Shown: positions 1 to 6,543, counted from the stretch's first letter. The stretch is DNA of 7,179 nt from Opitutales bacterium (GCA_017623955.1 JAGAOA010000155.1:1-7179), one strand, 5' to 3'. Notes: a model not told the origin generated them from the letters alone. Made by a program: numbers and translations.

Positions 1-1712
1 CCCTTTTCTGAAGTCATACTTACAGAACCACCAACTTCACGCAACATTGTCTGTACTACGTCTAGACCGACGCCTCGACCACTAATTTCGGTAACTTCAT
101 CTTTTGTAGTAAACGCAGGCAAGAAGAGAAATTCAAAAATTTCATCTTCTTGCATTTGTGCCAAAATATCTTCTGAAACCAACTTCTTTGCTAAAATTTT
201 TTCCTTTACCTTATCTATATCTATACCTCTACCATCATCAGAAATAGATAACAAAAACATTCCAGAAGAATGCGATGCTTTCATAGATATTTTTCCAATC
301 TGATGTTTTCCTAATTCTTCGCGGATAGAAGGCAACTCTATTCCGTGATCGCATGCATTACGCAATATATGAGTTATTGGAGCATCAAGTTTTTCGAGAA
401 TATCTCGGTCAATAGATACTGTTGCTCCTGATATTTCAAAAGATATTTTTTTCGACAAAGATTTTGAAAAATCTCTGACCATTTTAGGAAAGCGTTGAGC
501 TATATCTGAAAATGGACGCATTCTACTTTCTAACACTTCGTGATATAACTTTGACGACAATAATACGTTTTTTCTAGCATATTCAGAAAAATCATCAATA
601 GTGTTACGTAAAGCAGATATTTGTTCTCGTAAAGCAACGCTTATAAATTCAAATCTCGACAAGGCTGAACTTTCAACTATCGATGTGTCTAACATATTTG
701 TAGCTTCTTCAAGTCGATTAGAAATTTGTTCCTGCTCTTGTTTTATCGACAAAACTCTATCCTTAAAACGTTCAAACTTTCTAGTTTCAATCAACTCCTC
801 AGCTGCGAGTGCCATAATTGAGTTAATGTTATCAACAGATATTCGTACATAAGACGAATCAACTAACGGAAATACTACATCTGATTGTACTTTACTAACA
901 ACACTTGATATTTCTTTACTAGTCTCTGTATGTTCTTCTACCGACTTTAACGCCAATATAAGAGCTTTGTTGCGTTCTGAATCGATTTCGGAAAATGAAT
1001 TTTTACATAGTTCAAGAATAAAATCGGCACATTTAAAGAAAACATCTATGCTATTTTCCGACAAATTTATTTTACCATTTAAAGCACCCGAAAAACAATT
1101 TTCCATCTGATGAGTGAGCTCGACAATAGAACCTAAGCCAACAGCTCTAGAAGCTCCTTTTATACTATGACTGGAACGCATTAATGCTTCTAATCTTGTT
1201 TTTGAAGTAAAATCATTCTCAAGCTCTACCAACGTATTTAATATCAATTCTATTTGCTTAGATACATCTAAAACAAAAAGTTCTTTCATTGAGGCGTCAA
1301 TTTTAGGATGCTCAAATTTATCGGTATGAACATTTTTATTAGTTATCGACGCAACTACACGAAATTGAAAATTTGCATTTGCACAAAAATCAATTCTATC
1401 AGAATACGTATCAACTATTGATTCTATATTTTCAGAATTTGCATTTGAAAGTGTTTCAATTATTTTTACAGATTCTTGAGCAACATTATCTCCTTCTACA
1501 AATAGATTTTTGTGTGCAAAAAAATCTTCCAAATGTGCAAACAATGCAGCTAATTCGACAAATCCAACTAGCTTTGCACTAGATTTTAACGAACGTGCAA
1601 CATTTTCGAGAATTGCACAATCAGCATCAGCATTGAATGCGGTCTTTATGATGGCACAATTTGAACGCAATTCACCGAGAAATAAATCTAAAATAAATTT
1701 ATCGTTTTTCAT
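1..1712 (-). CDS. wspE: WspE-like CheA chemosensory histidine kinase, 3' part missing (runs off left edge)
   Basis: This is a cytoplasmic histidine kinase that would autophosphorylate in response to the upstream receptor and pass phosphate to response regulators. About 570 codons are open without a stop. In order I see an HPt-like domain (about residues 3-92) with Arg40 in ARSLKSSAKLVGF where the phosphoacceptor His should be. A second, intact HPt follows (about 140-235) with His182 in SSHSIKGASRAVG, then a helical linker/dimerization region (about 265-390), RMRPF (397-401), and an HATPase domain. The HATPase N box is HILRNACDHGIE (Asn452), G1 is DDGRG (492-496) and G2 is GRGVGLD (545-551). 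RMRPF and the second HPt resemble Pseudomonas WspE. The missing end should carry a CheW-like domain and, as in WspE, perhaps a receiver domain. The ATG overlaps the stop of the coupling-protein gene by 4 bases (ATGA), so translation is probably coupled. The CheA-family call is near certain; the WspE subtype is likely. Confidence 0.93.
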   Translation of the reverse strand, partial: MKNDKFILDLFLGELRSNCAIIKTAFNADADCAILENVARSLKSSAKLVGFVELAALFAHLEDFFAHKNLFVEGDNVAQESVKIIETLSNANSENIESIVDTYSDRIDFCANANFQFRVVASITNKNVHTDKFEHPKIDASMKELFVLDVSKQIELILNTLVELENDFTSKTRLEALMRSSHSIKGASRAVGLGSIVELTHQMENCFSGALNGKINLSENSIDVFFKCADFILELCKNSFSEIDSERNKALILALKSVEEHTETSKEISSVVSKVQSDVVFPLVDSSYVRISVDNINSIMALAAEELIETRKFERFKDRVLSIKQEQEQISNRLEEATNMLDTSIVESSALSRFEFISVALREQISALRNTIDDFSEYARKNVLLSSKLYHEVLESRMRPFSDIAQRFPKMVRDFSKSLSKKISFEISGATVSIDRDILEKLDAPITHILRNACDHGIELPSIREELGKHQIGKISMKASHSSGMFLLSISDDGRGIDIDKVKEKILAKKLVSEDILAQMQEDEIFEFLFLPAFTTKDEVTEISGRGVGLDVVQTMLREVGGSVSMTSEK

Positions 1713-2332
1713 ATTCTTCGGTTTACGATTGCACTTGTTAATAATTCAATGTCGATTACGTTTATATTCGACAGTTTTGACGTTGAAAATTTCTGACTCA
1801 CAAAAGGTGTATTCTTGTAACTAAATTCTTCTATTTTAGATTTATCAACTTTACGCACTCCTAAAACTGAGTTTGTTTTAAATGCTAACTTCTCGTTTGC
1901 AAAATTACACAATACCATTAATCCAGAATAGTCCTCCGACTTTTCAAGCGAAAATGTATTATATAAATCGACCACCAAAACTAACTCTCCGTTTATATTA
2001 GAAATACCTTCAATAGTATTACCTATACGATGCGGTATTCTATGAACTGGTACTGATGTTGTAACTTCGCCCACAAAGTGTGGATGTATAGCAAAAAGTT
2101 CGTTTGAACATTTAAACACAAAGTATGCCTGATATTCTTCTGTTATAACGGTTTCTAATGGTTCTACGTTTGGTAATGTTGGTAATGTTGCTTTTGATAA
2201 GTGCTTAGACGCTATATTCTCAAAAGTTTTACAATTTCTACAATGCAAAACAGACTTAAGATTTGAACAGGTACAATCTCCCCACAAACCATCCTTAGCC
2301 CAACAACGTTCATTTGTCTGATGTTCTTGCAT
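1709..2332 (-). CDS. wspD: WspD-like CheW coupling protein with Cys-rich N-terminus
   Basis: This 207-residue cytoplasmic adaptor should couple the upstream receptor to the downstream CheA-type kinase. A CheW fold covers about residues 68-203, with the typical PHRIGNTIEGISNINGEL segment leading into LVVDL (100-123). In front lies a roughly 35-residue Cys-rich segment with Cys10, Cys20, Cys22, Cys31 and Cys34 (CW...GLWGDCTC...LHCRNC). From memory this matches the N-terminus of WspD-type CheW proteins and is absent from ordinary CheW; its role is unknown, and metal binding is only a possibility. A variable linker (about 40-66) joins the two parts. The start follows the receptor stop by 4 bases and is preceded by GAGGA (2345-2341), a good Shine-Dalgarno site inside the end of the receptor gene. 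The stop overlaps the kinase start by ATGA. Confidence is high for CheW and good for the WspD subtype. Confidence 0.93.
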   Translation of the reverse strand: MQEHQTNERCWAKDGLWGDCTCSNLKSVLHCRNCKTFENIASKHLSKATLPTLPNVEPLETVITEEYQAYFVFKCSNELFAIHPHFVGEVTTSVPVHRIPHRIGNTIEGISNINGELVLVVDLYNTFSLEKSEDYSGLMVLCNFANEKLAFKTNSVLGVRKVDKSKIEEFSYKNTPFVSQKFSTSKLSNINVIDIELLTSAIVNRRI

Positions 2333-2336
2333 TGAA

Positions 2337-4553
2337 TTAATCCTCAGATTTCAAATTTGAAACTGTTATTTCTATTTTTCTGACCTTTTCTGACAAATGT
2401 TCAGATGCTGACATTAGCTCACTACGCAAAGTATTTAATGTTGAAATAGAATCAGCTAATTCAACCAGTAAATCAAAGGCTTTACCTATTTCAGAATCAT
2501 TAGTTGAAGAATTTGTTTCTAATAAATCTTTGGCTGGAATGGCACTCTTTATCTGTTCAACAATGACATCTATATTTTTTAAAATTTTTGAATACTTTGA
2601 AGTGAAATCGTTGAGATTTTCAAGTAAACGACCAGATTCTGAAGAATCGTACGATATTGCGTTTTCAACATCTCTTACAATGTTTTTCATATCAAACGAC
2701 GACATAGAAACACTTTCCGACAATCTACTTATTTCGCGTGCTATAACAGCAAAACCACTACCATACTTGCCCGATTTTTCAGCCTCTATTGATGCATTAA
2801 GCGAAAGTAAATTAGATTCGTCGGCTACTTTTGAAATATCTGCCGAAATTCCTGTAATATTTTTTATTCTATCATTTAAATTCGCATTGCGACGCATTGA
2901 TGATGTTGCATTACGAGAAAACTCACCAATAAGATCATCTATATAACTGAAATCTTTACGCACATTTTCGCTAAAATCTAAAGCTGTTGAAACTGAATTT
3001 TCTAATTTATCTATATTTTGACGAACTCCTTTATTATTTTCTATTGCGCTCTTTAATGCATTAGAAATTTTTATCGTTTGCAAATCTATAGAGTTTGATT
3101 GAAATGCATAATTCTCAAGTATTAATGTAATATTTTTAGATGTTTCAGAAAGATCTTTTTGTAAAGATTCAATTTTTGAAAATACTATGGATATCTTCTT
3201 TATTGCTTTCGCTAAAGAACGTGCCAATCTCCCACTTTCATCATCAACAGATTTTCCTGTAACTTCTACAAAAACACCTGAAGATAAATTATCGATAACA
3301 CTCCTACTCTGAGCTATACGTCGAGTAAAGCGTGAAATCATAATAAAACCAAAAATACAAATCAATATTACAAATGATATCAGAGCAACGTCTCCTAAAA
3401 ACGATGACATAACTACACTAAAAAAGTCAATTTCTGGACAAATATGAACAACTATCCACTTCCCAGCACGAACATGTGCAACATCGACATAATAGCGAAG
3501 TCCTGTTTTGGGATCTTTATAAATAGAAATTTTCTTTTCCGATAAATCTGTGGTTATTGTTGTCTTTGCTTGCATACAAGCATAACGCAATATTTCTGAG
3601 TAAAAATTGTTATACTTTGTTAAATCAATTTTTGCAACAATAGATTCATCGCGAACCAACAGACCTTTTTCTTCTCGCAAAAAATTTTGAACTAAATTAC
3701 CAGCATTATCGGTATAAATATCGCCAACCAAAATAGATTTCATATTATCAAACTTACTAGAAGCAATTACTCTATCTTGCGAACTTATTAAAAAGTATTG
3801 TTCTTCATTAGAAACACTCATAGAAGTCAATATAGACTGTATGCGTTGCATATCGCTTACAAAAACAACTTGTCCTGAAAATCTATCATCAGCCATAATC
3901 GCAGATGCATACTCTACAATCATATTTTTACCGGATGAAATATAGGGTTCGGTAACAACATACAAATCTTTCTCTGATGCTTCAACACGTTTTCTAAGAG
4001 CCGAAGAATATGTTGCGGTTTCACTCTCTGTTAATGGAGACAACAGTAAATCGCCATCAGGCTTTTGCCAGATAGCGTTAAAACGTCCGCCCTCAGATGC
4101 AGCAATCCACTCATCAATAGACACTTCTGTTTTATTTGTAGAAAAGTCGTATGAATCTAACGCACCATCCGAATAAGCGTCTTTACCTTCTCTAATGTTT
4201 TTCAAACCTAAGTCAGCCCTAAAATCGTTAAAGTCAGCATTGATTGAATAAGAAATTCCAGCTCCAAAAAACGATGGAAATGCCTCGATAAGCTTTTTCA
4301 TCATCTTAACCGTAGACACACGATTGCCAAAAAGAATTTCTGCCGAAACCGATGCACTCTTAGCAATCGATATTCCACGAACATTTTCCGATGAAACCTT
4401 GTCGGCAACAATCTCAGTGTCTAACACAAATCGTTGTTTTGTAGTAGAACTCAACAAAGAAAAATTTTTTGACGACGTATATAACGATGCCGCAATCGTT
4501 ACTATCAACAACGGCAAAACTACATAAACTAGGAACTTTAACCTGATACCCAT
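2337..4553 (-). CDS. wspA: WspA-like methyl-accepting chemotaxis receptor with dCache-type sensor domain
   Basis: This is an inner-membrane receptor that senses a signal outside the cytoplasmic membrane and controls the CheA-type kinase encoded downstream. Numbering is from the ATG at 4553 (738 residues). TM1 spans about 7-25. A roughly 360-residue external domain (about 30-380) has double-Cache character, including TEPYISSGKNMIVEY, QVVFVSDMQRI and QYFLISSQDRVIASS. TM2 is about 387-407, followed by a HAMP-like segment and a long helical signalling hairpin. The tip (about 572-612) reads ADESNLLSLNASIEAEKSG then KYGSGFAVIAREISRL. The AEK and VIAREI variants are typical of WspA receptors. The C-terminus (SNLKSED) lacks a CheR-tethering pentapeptide. 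The frame stays open to a TTG at 4601, but I prefer the ATG because the first membrane helix then follows at once and the TTG would sit almost on the predicted transcription start. The coupling-protein gene begins 4 bases after this stop. The ligand is not predictable. Confidence 0.92.
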   Translation of the reverse strand: MGIRLKFLVYVVLPLLIVTIAASLYTSSKNFSLLSSTTKQRFVLDTEIVADKVSSENVRGISIAKSASVSAEILFGNRVSTVKMMKKLIEAFPSFFGAGISYSINADFNDFRADLGLKNIREGKDAYSDGALDSYDFSTNKTEVSIDEWIAASEGGRFNAIWQKPDGDLLLSPLTESETATYSSALRKRVEASEKDLYVVTEPYISSGKNMIVEYASAIMADDRFSGQVVFVSDMQRIQSILTSMSVSNEEQYFLISSQDRVIASSKFDNMKSILVGDIYTDNAGNLVQNFLREEKGLLVRDESIVAKIDLTKYNNFYSEILRYACMQAKTTITTDLSEKKISIYKDPKTGLRYYVDVAHVRAGKWIVVHICPEIDFFSVVMSSFLGDVALISFVILICIFGFIMISRFTRRIAQSRSVIDNLSSGVFVEVTGKSVDDESGRLARSLAKAIKKISIVFSKIESLQKDLSETSKNITLILENYAFQSNSIDLQTIKISNALKSAIENNKGVRQNIDKLENSVSTALDFSENVRKDFSYIDDLIGEFSRNATSSMRRNANLNDRIKNITGISADISKVADESNLLSLNASIEAEKSGKYGSGFAVIAREISRLSESVSMSSFDMKNIVRDVENAISYDSSESGRLLENLNDFTSKYSKILKNIDVIVEQIKSAIPAKDLLETNSSTNDSEIGKAFDLLVELADSISTLNTLRSELMSASEHLSEKVRKIEITVSNLKSED

Positions 4554-4605
4554 ATAAAACTTTAACGGATGAAATCTTATGCTTTTATCGCTCCCTTGCA
4601 AGCAT

Positions 4606-4611
4606 ATTATA
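4606..4611 (-). promoter_or_regulatory. Candidate -10 box for the wsp-like operon
   Basis: A perfect TATAAT lies on the minus strand (4611 to 4606), six bases past the T-tract of the rnpB terminator. It would start transcription near 4599, giving the receptor ATG at 4553 a leader of roughly 45 bases. No good -35 is visible: at 17-bp spacing the hexamer is TTAAGG, inside the terminator stem-loop. An activator or an atypical -35 is therefore possible. The call rests on the box and its position only. Confidence 0.45.
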
Positions 4612-4616
4612 CATAC

Positions 4617-4646
4617 AAAAAAAAGATGCCTTAATTAAGGCATCTT
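4617..4646 (-). terminator. Rho-independent terminator of rnpB
   Basis: A perfect inverted repeat occupies 4623-4646: arm AAGATGCC, central TTAATTAA, arm GGCATCTT. On the minus strand it is followed directly by eight T residues (4624-4617, partly overlapping the arm). The plus-strand side has no T-tract, so it acts for minus-strand transcription. It lies just past the 3' end of RNase P RNA and should insulate the wsp-like operon from rnpB. Confidence 0.9.
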
Positions 4647-4653
4647 GAAAATA

Positions 4654-5012
4654 GTTTTCTATGGCTATAAGCCGAATTCTGTACCTTTGCAGGCGACATT
4701 CATTTATCTGCGTTAATTTTCATCAACGCCTCCTTTCAGAGTGCGACATACCCGATGCCGTATGGACGAGCAGCCCGACATCTTACATTGTCTTACACCA
4801 AACCGAGTTTACCATACCCGCTCGATTACTCTAACGGCGGTGAGCTTTTACCTCGCCTTTTCACCCTTACCCTTTCGGGCGGTATATTTTCTGTGGCACT
4901 GTTCATGCACTGGGATTTTCTCCCAGCACTCCGATTTTTCAATCGGGGTTTTGCTCTGTGGTGTCCGGACTTTCCTCTCGAAGATACTTCGAGCGAATGC
5001 CCACCATAAAAA
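4654..5012 (-). ncRNA. rnpB: RNase P RNA (bacterial type A)
   Basis: This is the catalytic RNA of ribonuclease P, which matures tRNA 5' ends together with the RnpA protein. The diagnostic 5' conserved block GAGGAAAGTCCGGAC lies at 4977-4963 (minus strand) and the 3' block ACAGAATTCGGCTTAT at 4682-4667. Between them are further family landmarks: GTGCCACAGAAAA, AAGGGTGAAAAGG, and GGTAAACTC near the centre. The ends pair to form helix P1: GTTTTTTATGG at 5014-5004 pairs with CCATAGAAAAC at 4664-4654, eleven pairs including one G-U. Length of about 360 nt is normal for type A. The exact 5' end is uncertain by a few bases, since the candidate -10 box predicts a start near 5009. Short open frames inside this gene on both strands are not real proteins. 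A strong terminator follows. Confidence 0.96.
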
Positions 5013-5015
5013 ACT

Positions 5016-5021
5016 ATCATA
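5016..5021 (-). promoter_or_regulatory. Candidate -10 box for rnpB
   Basis: TATGAT (minus strand, 5021 to 5016) lies in the roughly 25-base gap between the aminotransferase stop and the RNase P RNA. It would place the transcription start near 5009, within a few bases of the predicted mature 5' end. A perfect TTGACA occurs at 5050-5045 within the 3' end of the aminotransferase gene, but its 23-bp spacing is too long for a standard sigma-70 promoter. The -35 element is therefore unresolved. Confidence 0.45.
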
Positions 5022-5036
5022 AATAAAAGATGTTTT

Positions 5037-6176
5037 TTACAGATTGTCAAAGAAATTGATTATTTTTTCACAAACGTACTGTTGTTGATGTTCGGTTATA
5101 TCGGCATACATAGGTAAACGCAACATACAAGATGCCATTTTTTCTGCTACTGGCAAATTAGGTGTAAAGCCTCCATTCAACTTCAAAGCCATAGGACATT
5201 TATGCAATGGAGCATAATGTCCCATTACGGATACCCCAAATTCACGCAAGTATTGTTGAAGAGCATTTGTCTGTTCAACAGAATTTAGATAAATAAAAAA
5301 TATATGAGCATTGCTTTTTGCGTAAGATGGAATTTTACACAAATTTAACCTACCTTCTTTTTCTAGAGGCGAAAGCATTTGCTTATACCGTTTCCATGCT
5401 TCAATTCTAGAAGATGTTAGAGATTCAACTCTCTCTAACTGAGCCGCCAAAAAAGCAGAAGTTAACTCAGATGGAATATAATTACTACCGCAATCAACCC
5501 ACGTATATTTATCTATAATTCCATTTACAAAATCTATGCGATTTGTCCCTTTTTCTCTTATGTAATTTGCTCGATGTATTAAATCCTGTCGATTTACAAG
5601 TAAAGCACCGCCTTCGCCCGCAATTACATTTTTTGTCGAATGGAAACTTATAGTACCCAAATCGCCAATAGTTCCCAAATGGCGCCCCCTATAATAAGAG
5701 TTAAAACCTTGTGCGGCATCTTCAACAACCATTAAGTTGTATTTTTTTGCAATTGTTAAGATTGAATCCATATCACAAGCAACACCTGCATAATGAACTG
5801 GAACAATTACTTTAGTACGTTCGGTAATCAATGTAGATAACATATCGATATCAATATTGAGAGTATCGGCGCAAACATCACAAAATACGGGTTTTGCCCC
5901 ACGTGATACAAACGCATTTATACTTGAAACAAACGTATACGAAGGAACTATAACTTCATCACCATTTTCAATATCAGACAAATATGCTGATATATCTAAA
6001 GCAGATGTTGCTGATGTTGTAAGCAATACGTTATTTGCCTTTGCTATTTGAGCTATACGAATTTCGCATTGAGCCAAAAAGCGTCCGCCACCCTGCAATG
6101 GAGAACCATCTAAAGCTGACTTCAAATTCTCAAATTCTCTATCAGTTATCGACAATTTATTAAAATCGACTTTCAT
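5037..6176 (-). CDS. wecE: DegT/DnrJ/EryC1/StrS sugar aminotransferase, WecE-like
   Basis: This is a PLP-dependent cytoplasmic enzyme of nucleotide-sugar synthesis. The closest family I recognise is WecE (RffA), which aminates dTDP-4-keto-6-deoxy-D-glucose to dTDP-4-amino-4,6-dideoxy-D-galactose for surface polysaccharide. The 379 residues match WecE's usual length and align throughout. Landmarks are GDEVIVPSYTFVS (72-84), VIVPVHYAGVACDMD (123-137), VVEDAAQG (150-157, Asp153 expected to contact the PLP ring nitrogen), GTISFHSTKN (174-183, Lys182 the expected Schiff-base lysine), IREKGTNR and DKYTWVDCGSNY. The substrate is inferred from similarity; related DegT enzymes use other 4-keto or 3-keto sugars, and no sugar-pathway genes lie nearby to confirm it. 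ATG at 6176 fits the family N-terminus, but no clear Shine-Dalgarno precedes it. rnpB begins about 25 bases after the stop with no terminator between, so read-through is possible. Confidence 0.93.
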   Translation of the reverse strand: MKVDFNKLSITDREFENLKSALDGSPLQGGGRFLAQCEIRIAQIAKANNVLLTTSATSALDISAYLSDIENGDEVIVPSYTFVSSINAFVSRGAKPVFCDVCADTLNIDIDMLSTLITERTKVIVPVHYAGVACDMDSILTIAKKYNLMVVEDAAQGFNSYYRGRHLGTIGDLGTISFHSTKNVIAGEGGALLVNRQDLIHRANYIREKGTNRIDFVNGIIDKYTWVDCGSNYIPSELTSAFLAAQLERVESLTSSRIEAWKRYKQMLSPLEKEGRLNLCKIPSYAKSNAHIFFIYLNSVEQTNALQQYLREFGVSVMGHYAPLHKCPMALKLNGGFTPNLPVAEKMASCMLRLPMYADITEHQQQYVCEKIINFFDNL

Positions 6177-6211
6177 ACATTCGAGATGATGACAAAAATC
6201 TTAAAACAATA

Positions 6212-6276
6212 AAGCTTTTTTATAAAATTCTCATTATTGACACTACAAGAAACACAAAAAAAATATAAAAAAGCTT
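6212..6276. repeat. Perfect 13-bp inverted repeat in the divergent intergenic region
   Basis: AAGCTTTTTTATA (6212-6224) and its exact reverse complement TATAAAAAAGCTT (6264-6276) are separated by 39 bases. They lie between the divergently oriented WecE-like and ferredoxin genes. Each arm contains TATAAA reading towards its own gene, so the pair could be two mirrored -10 elements or paired regulator sites. The arms are A/T-rich, so coincidence cannot be dismissed. Confidence 0.6.
6219..6248 (-). promoter_or_regulatory. Candidate promoter for the WecE-like gene
   Basis: On the minus strand TTGTAG (6248-6243) is followed after 18 bases by TATAAA (6224-6219). This predicts a start near 6212 and a leader of about 36 bases before the ATG at 6176. 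The -10 matches five of six consensus bases and the -35 three of six. The -10 lies inside one arm of the 13-bp inverted repeat. Confidence 0.35.
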
Positions 6277-6302
6277 GACCTCTGTCGTTATAGGATAATG
6301 AT
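6275..6302 (+). promoter_or_regulatory. Weak candidate promoter for the ferredoxin gene
   Basis: TTGACC (6275-6280) is five of six -35 consensus bases. After 16 bases comes AATGAT (6297-6302), four of six for a -10; this would start transcription almost at the ATG at 6313. An alternative pairs the perfect TTGACA at 6237-6242 with TATAAA at 6264-6269, but the 21-bp spacing is long. I cannot choose between them. Confidence 0.3.
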
Positions 6303-6312
6303 GTGATACACT

Positions 6313-6543
6313 ATGGCAGACAAAAACGAAAAAAACGAATTCAATGTATCAGGTAAATACTATGTAGATTCTCAGTGCATCGGTTGCGCACTTTGTGCAT
6401 CGACAGCTGAAGGTCTCTTCGAAATGACCGATTCTGGTTGTGCATGCGTTGCAAAGCAACCTGAAAACGACGCAGAAGTTGCTCTCTGCAACGAGGCATT
6501 GGAATCATGCCCTGTTCAAGCTATTGGCGACGACGGCGAATAA
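6313..6543 (+). CDS. Small [4Fe-4S] ferredoxin
   Basis: This is a 76-residue soluble electron carrier. Cys22, Cys25 and Cys28 (CIGCALC) together with Cys66 in the CP motif (ESCPVQAIG) form the ligand set for one [4Fe-4S] cluster. The protein is acidic, as usual for ferredoxins. Three more cysteines occur (Cys43, Cys45, Cys59), but their spacing does not make a second CxxCxxC site. The opening KYYVDSQCIGC and the ending GDDGE resemble ferredoxins I associate with Verrucomicrobiota/Lentisphaerota. The partner enzyme is unknown and no redox gene lies nearby. No Shine-Dalgarno sits at a useful distance: AGGA at 6292-6295 is 17 bases upstream of the ATG. Upstream ATGs at 6298 and 6301 cannot serve: one meets TGA at 6304 within two codons and the other joins no useful frame. 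The gene is monocistronic, with a terminator 20 bases after its stop. Confidence 0.9.
   Translation: MADKNEKNEFNVSGKYYVDSQCIGCALCASTAEGLFEMTDSGCACVAKQPENDAEVALCNEALESCPVQAIGDDGE

Noticed and set aside
601..852. Plus-strand open frame of 83 codons, and similar ones at 1373-1824, 2530-2946, 4324-4527 and 5857-6051
   Set aside because: All are antisense to well-supported coding frames with recognisable domains; their peptides show no domain and have no ribosome-binding context.
2172..2189. Tandem 9-base repeat GGTAATGTT x2
   Set aside because: It encodes TLPTLP in the flexible linker of the CheW-like protein; two short copies are unremarkable.
4741..5050. Several 74-93 codon open frames on both strands
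   Set aside because: They lie inside rnpB, whose conserved blocks and pairing explain the sequence; the translations look like no protein family.
5045..5050. Perfect TTGACA on the minus strand as the rnpB -35
   Set aside because: Spacing to TATGAT is 23 bp, too long for sigma-70, and the hexamer is coding sequence for the aminotransferase C-terminus (DNL).
6298..6306. Earlier in-frame ATG for the ferredoxin
   Set aside because: The frame meets TGA at 6304 before reaching the gene, so ATG 6313 is the start.
6177..6312. Riboswitch, c-di-GMP aptamer or small RNA in the only sizeable gap
   Set aside because: Apart from the inverted repeat and promoter-like boxes I see no aptamer motif or terminator-bearing RNA here; likewise no tRNA, CRISPR or insertion sequence anywhere in the window.
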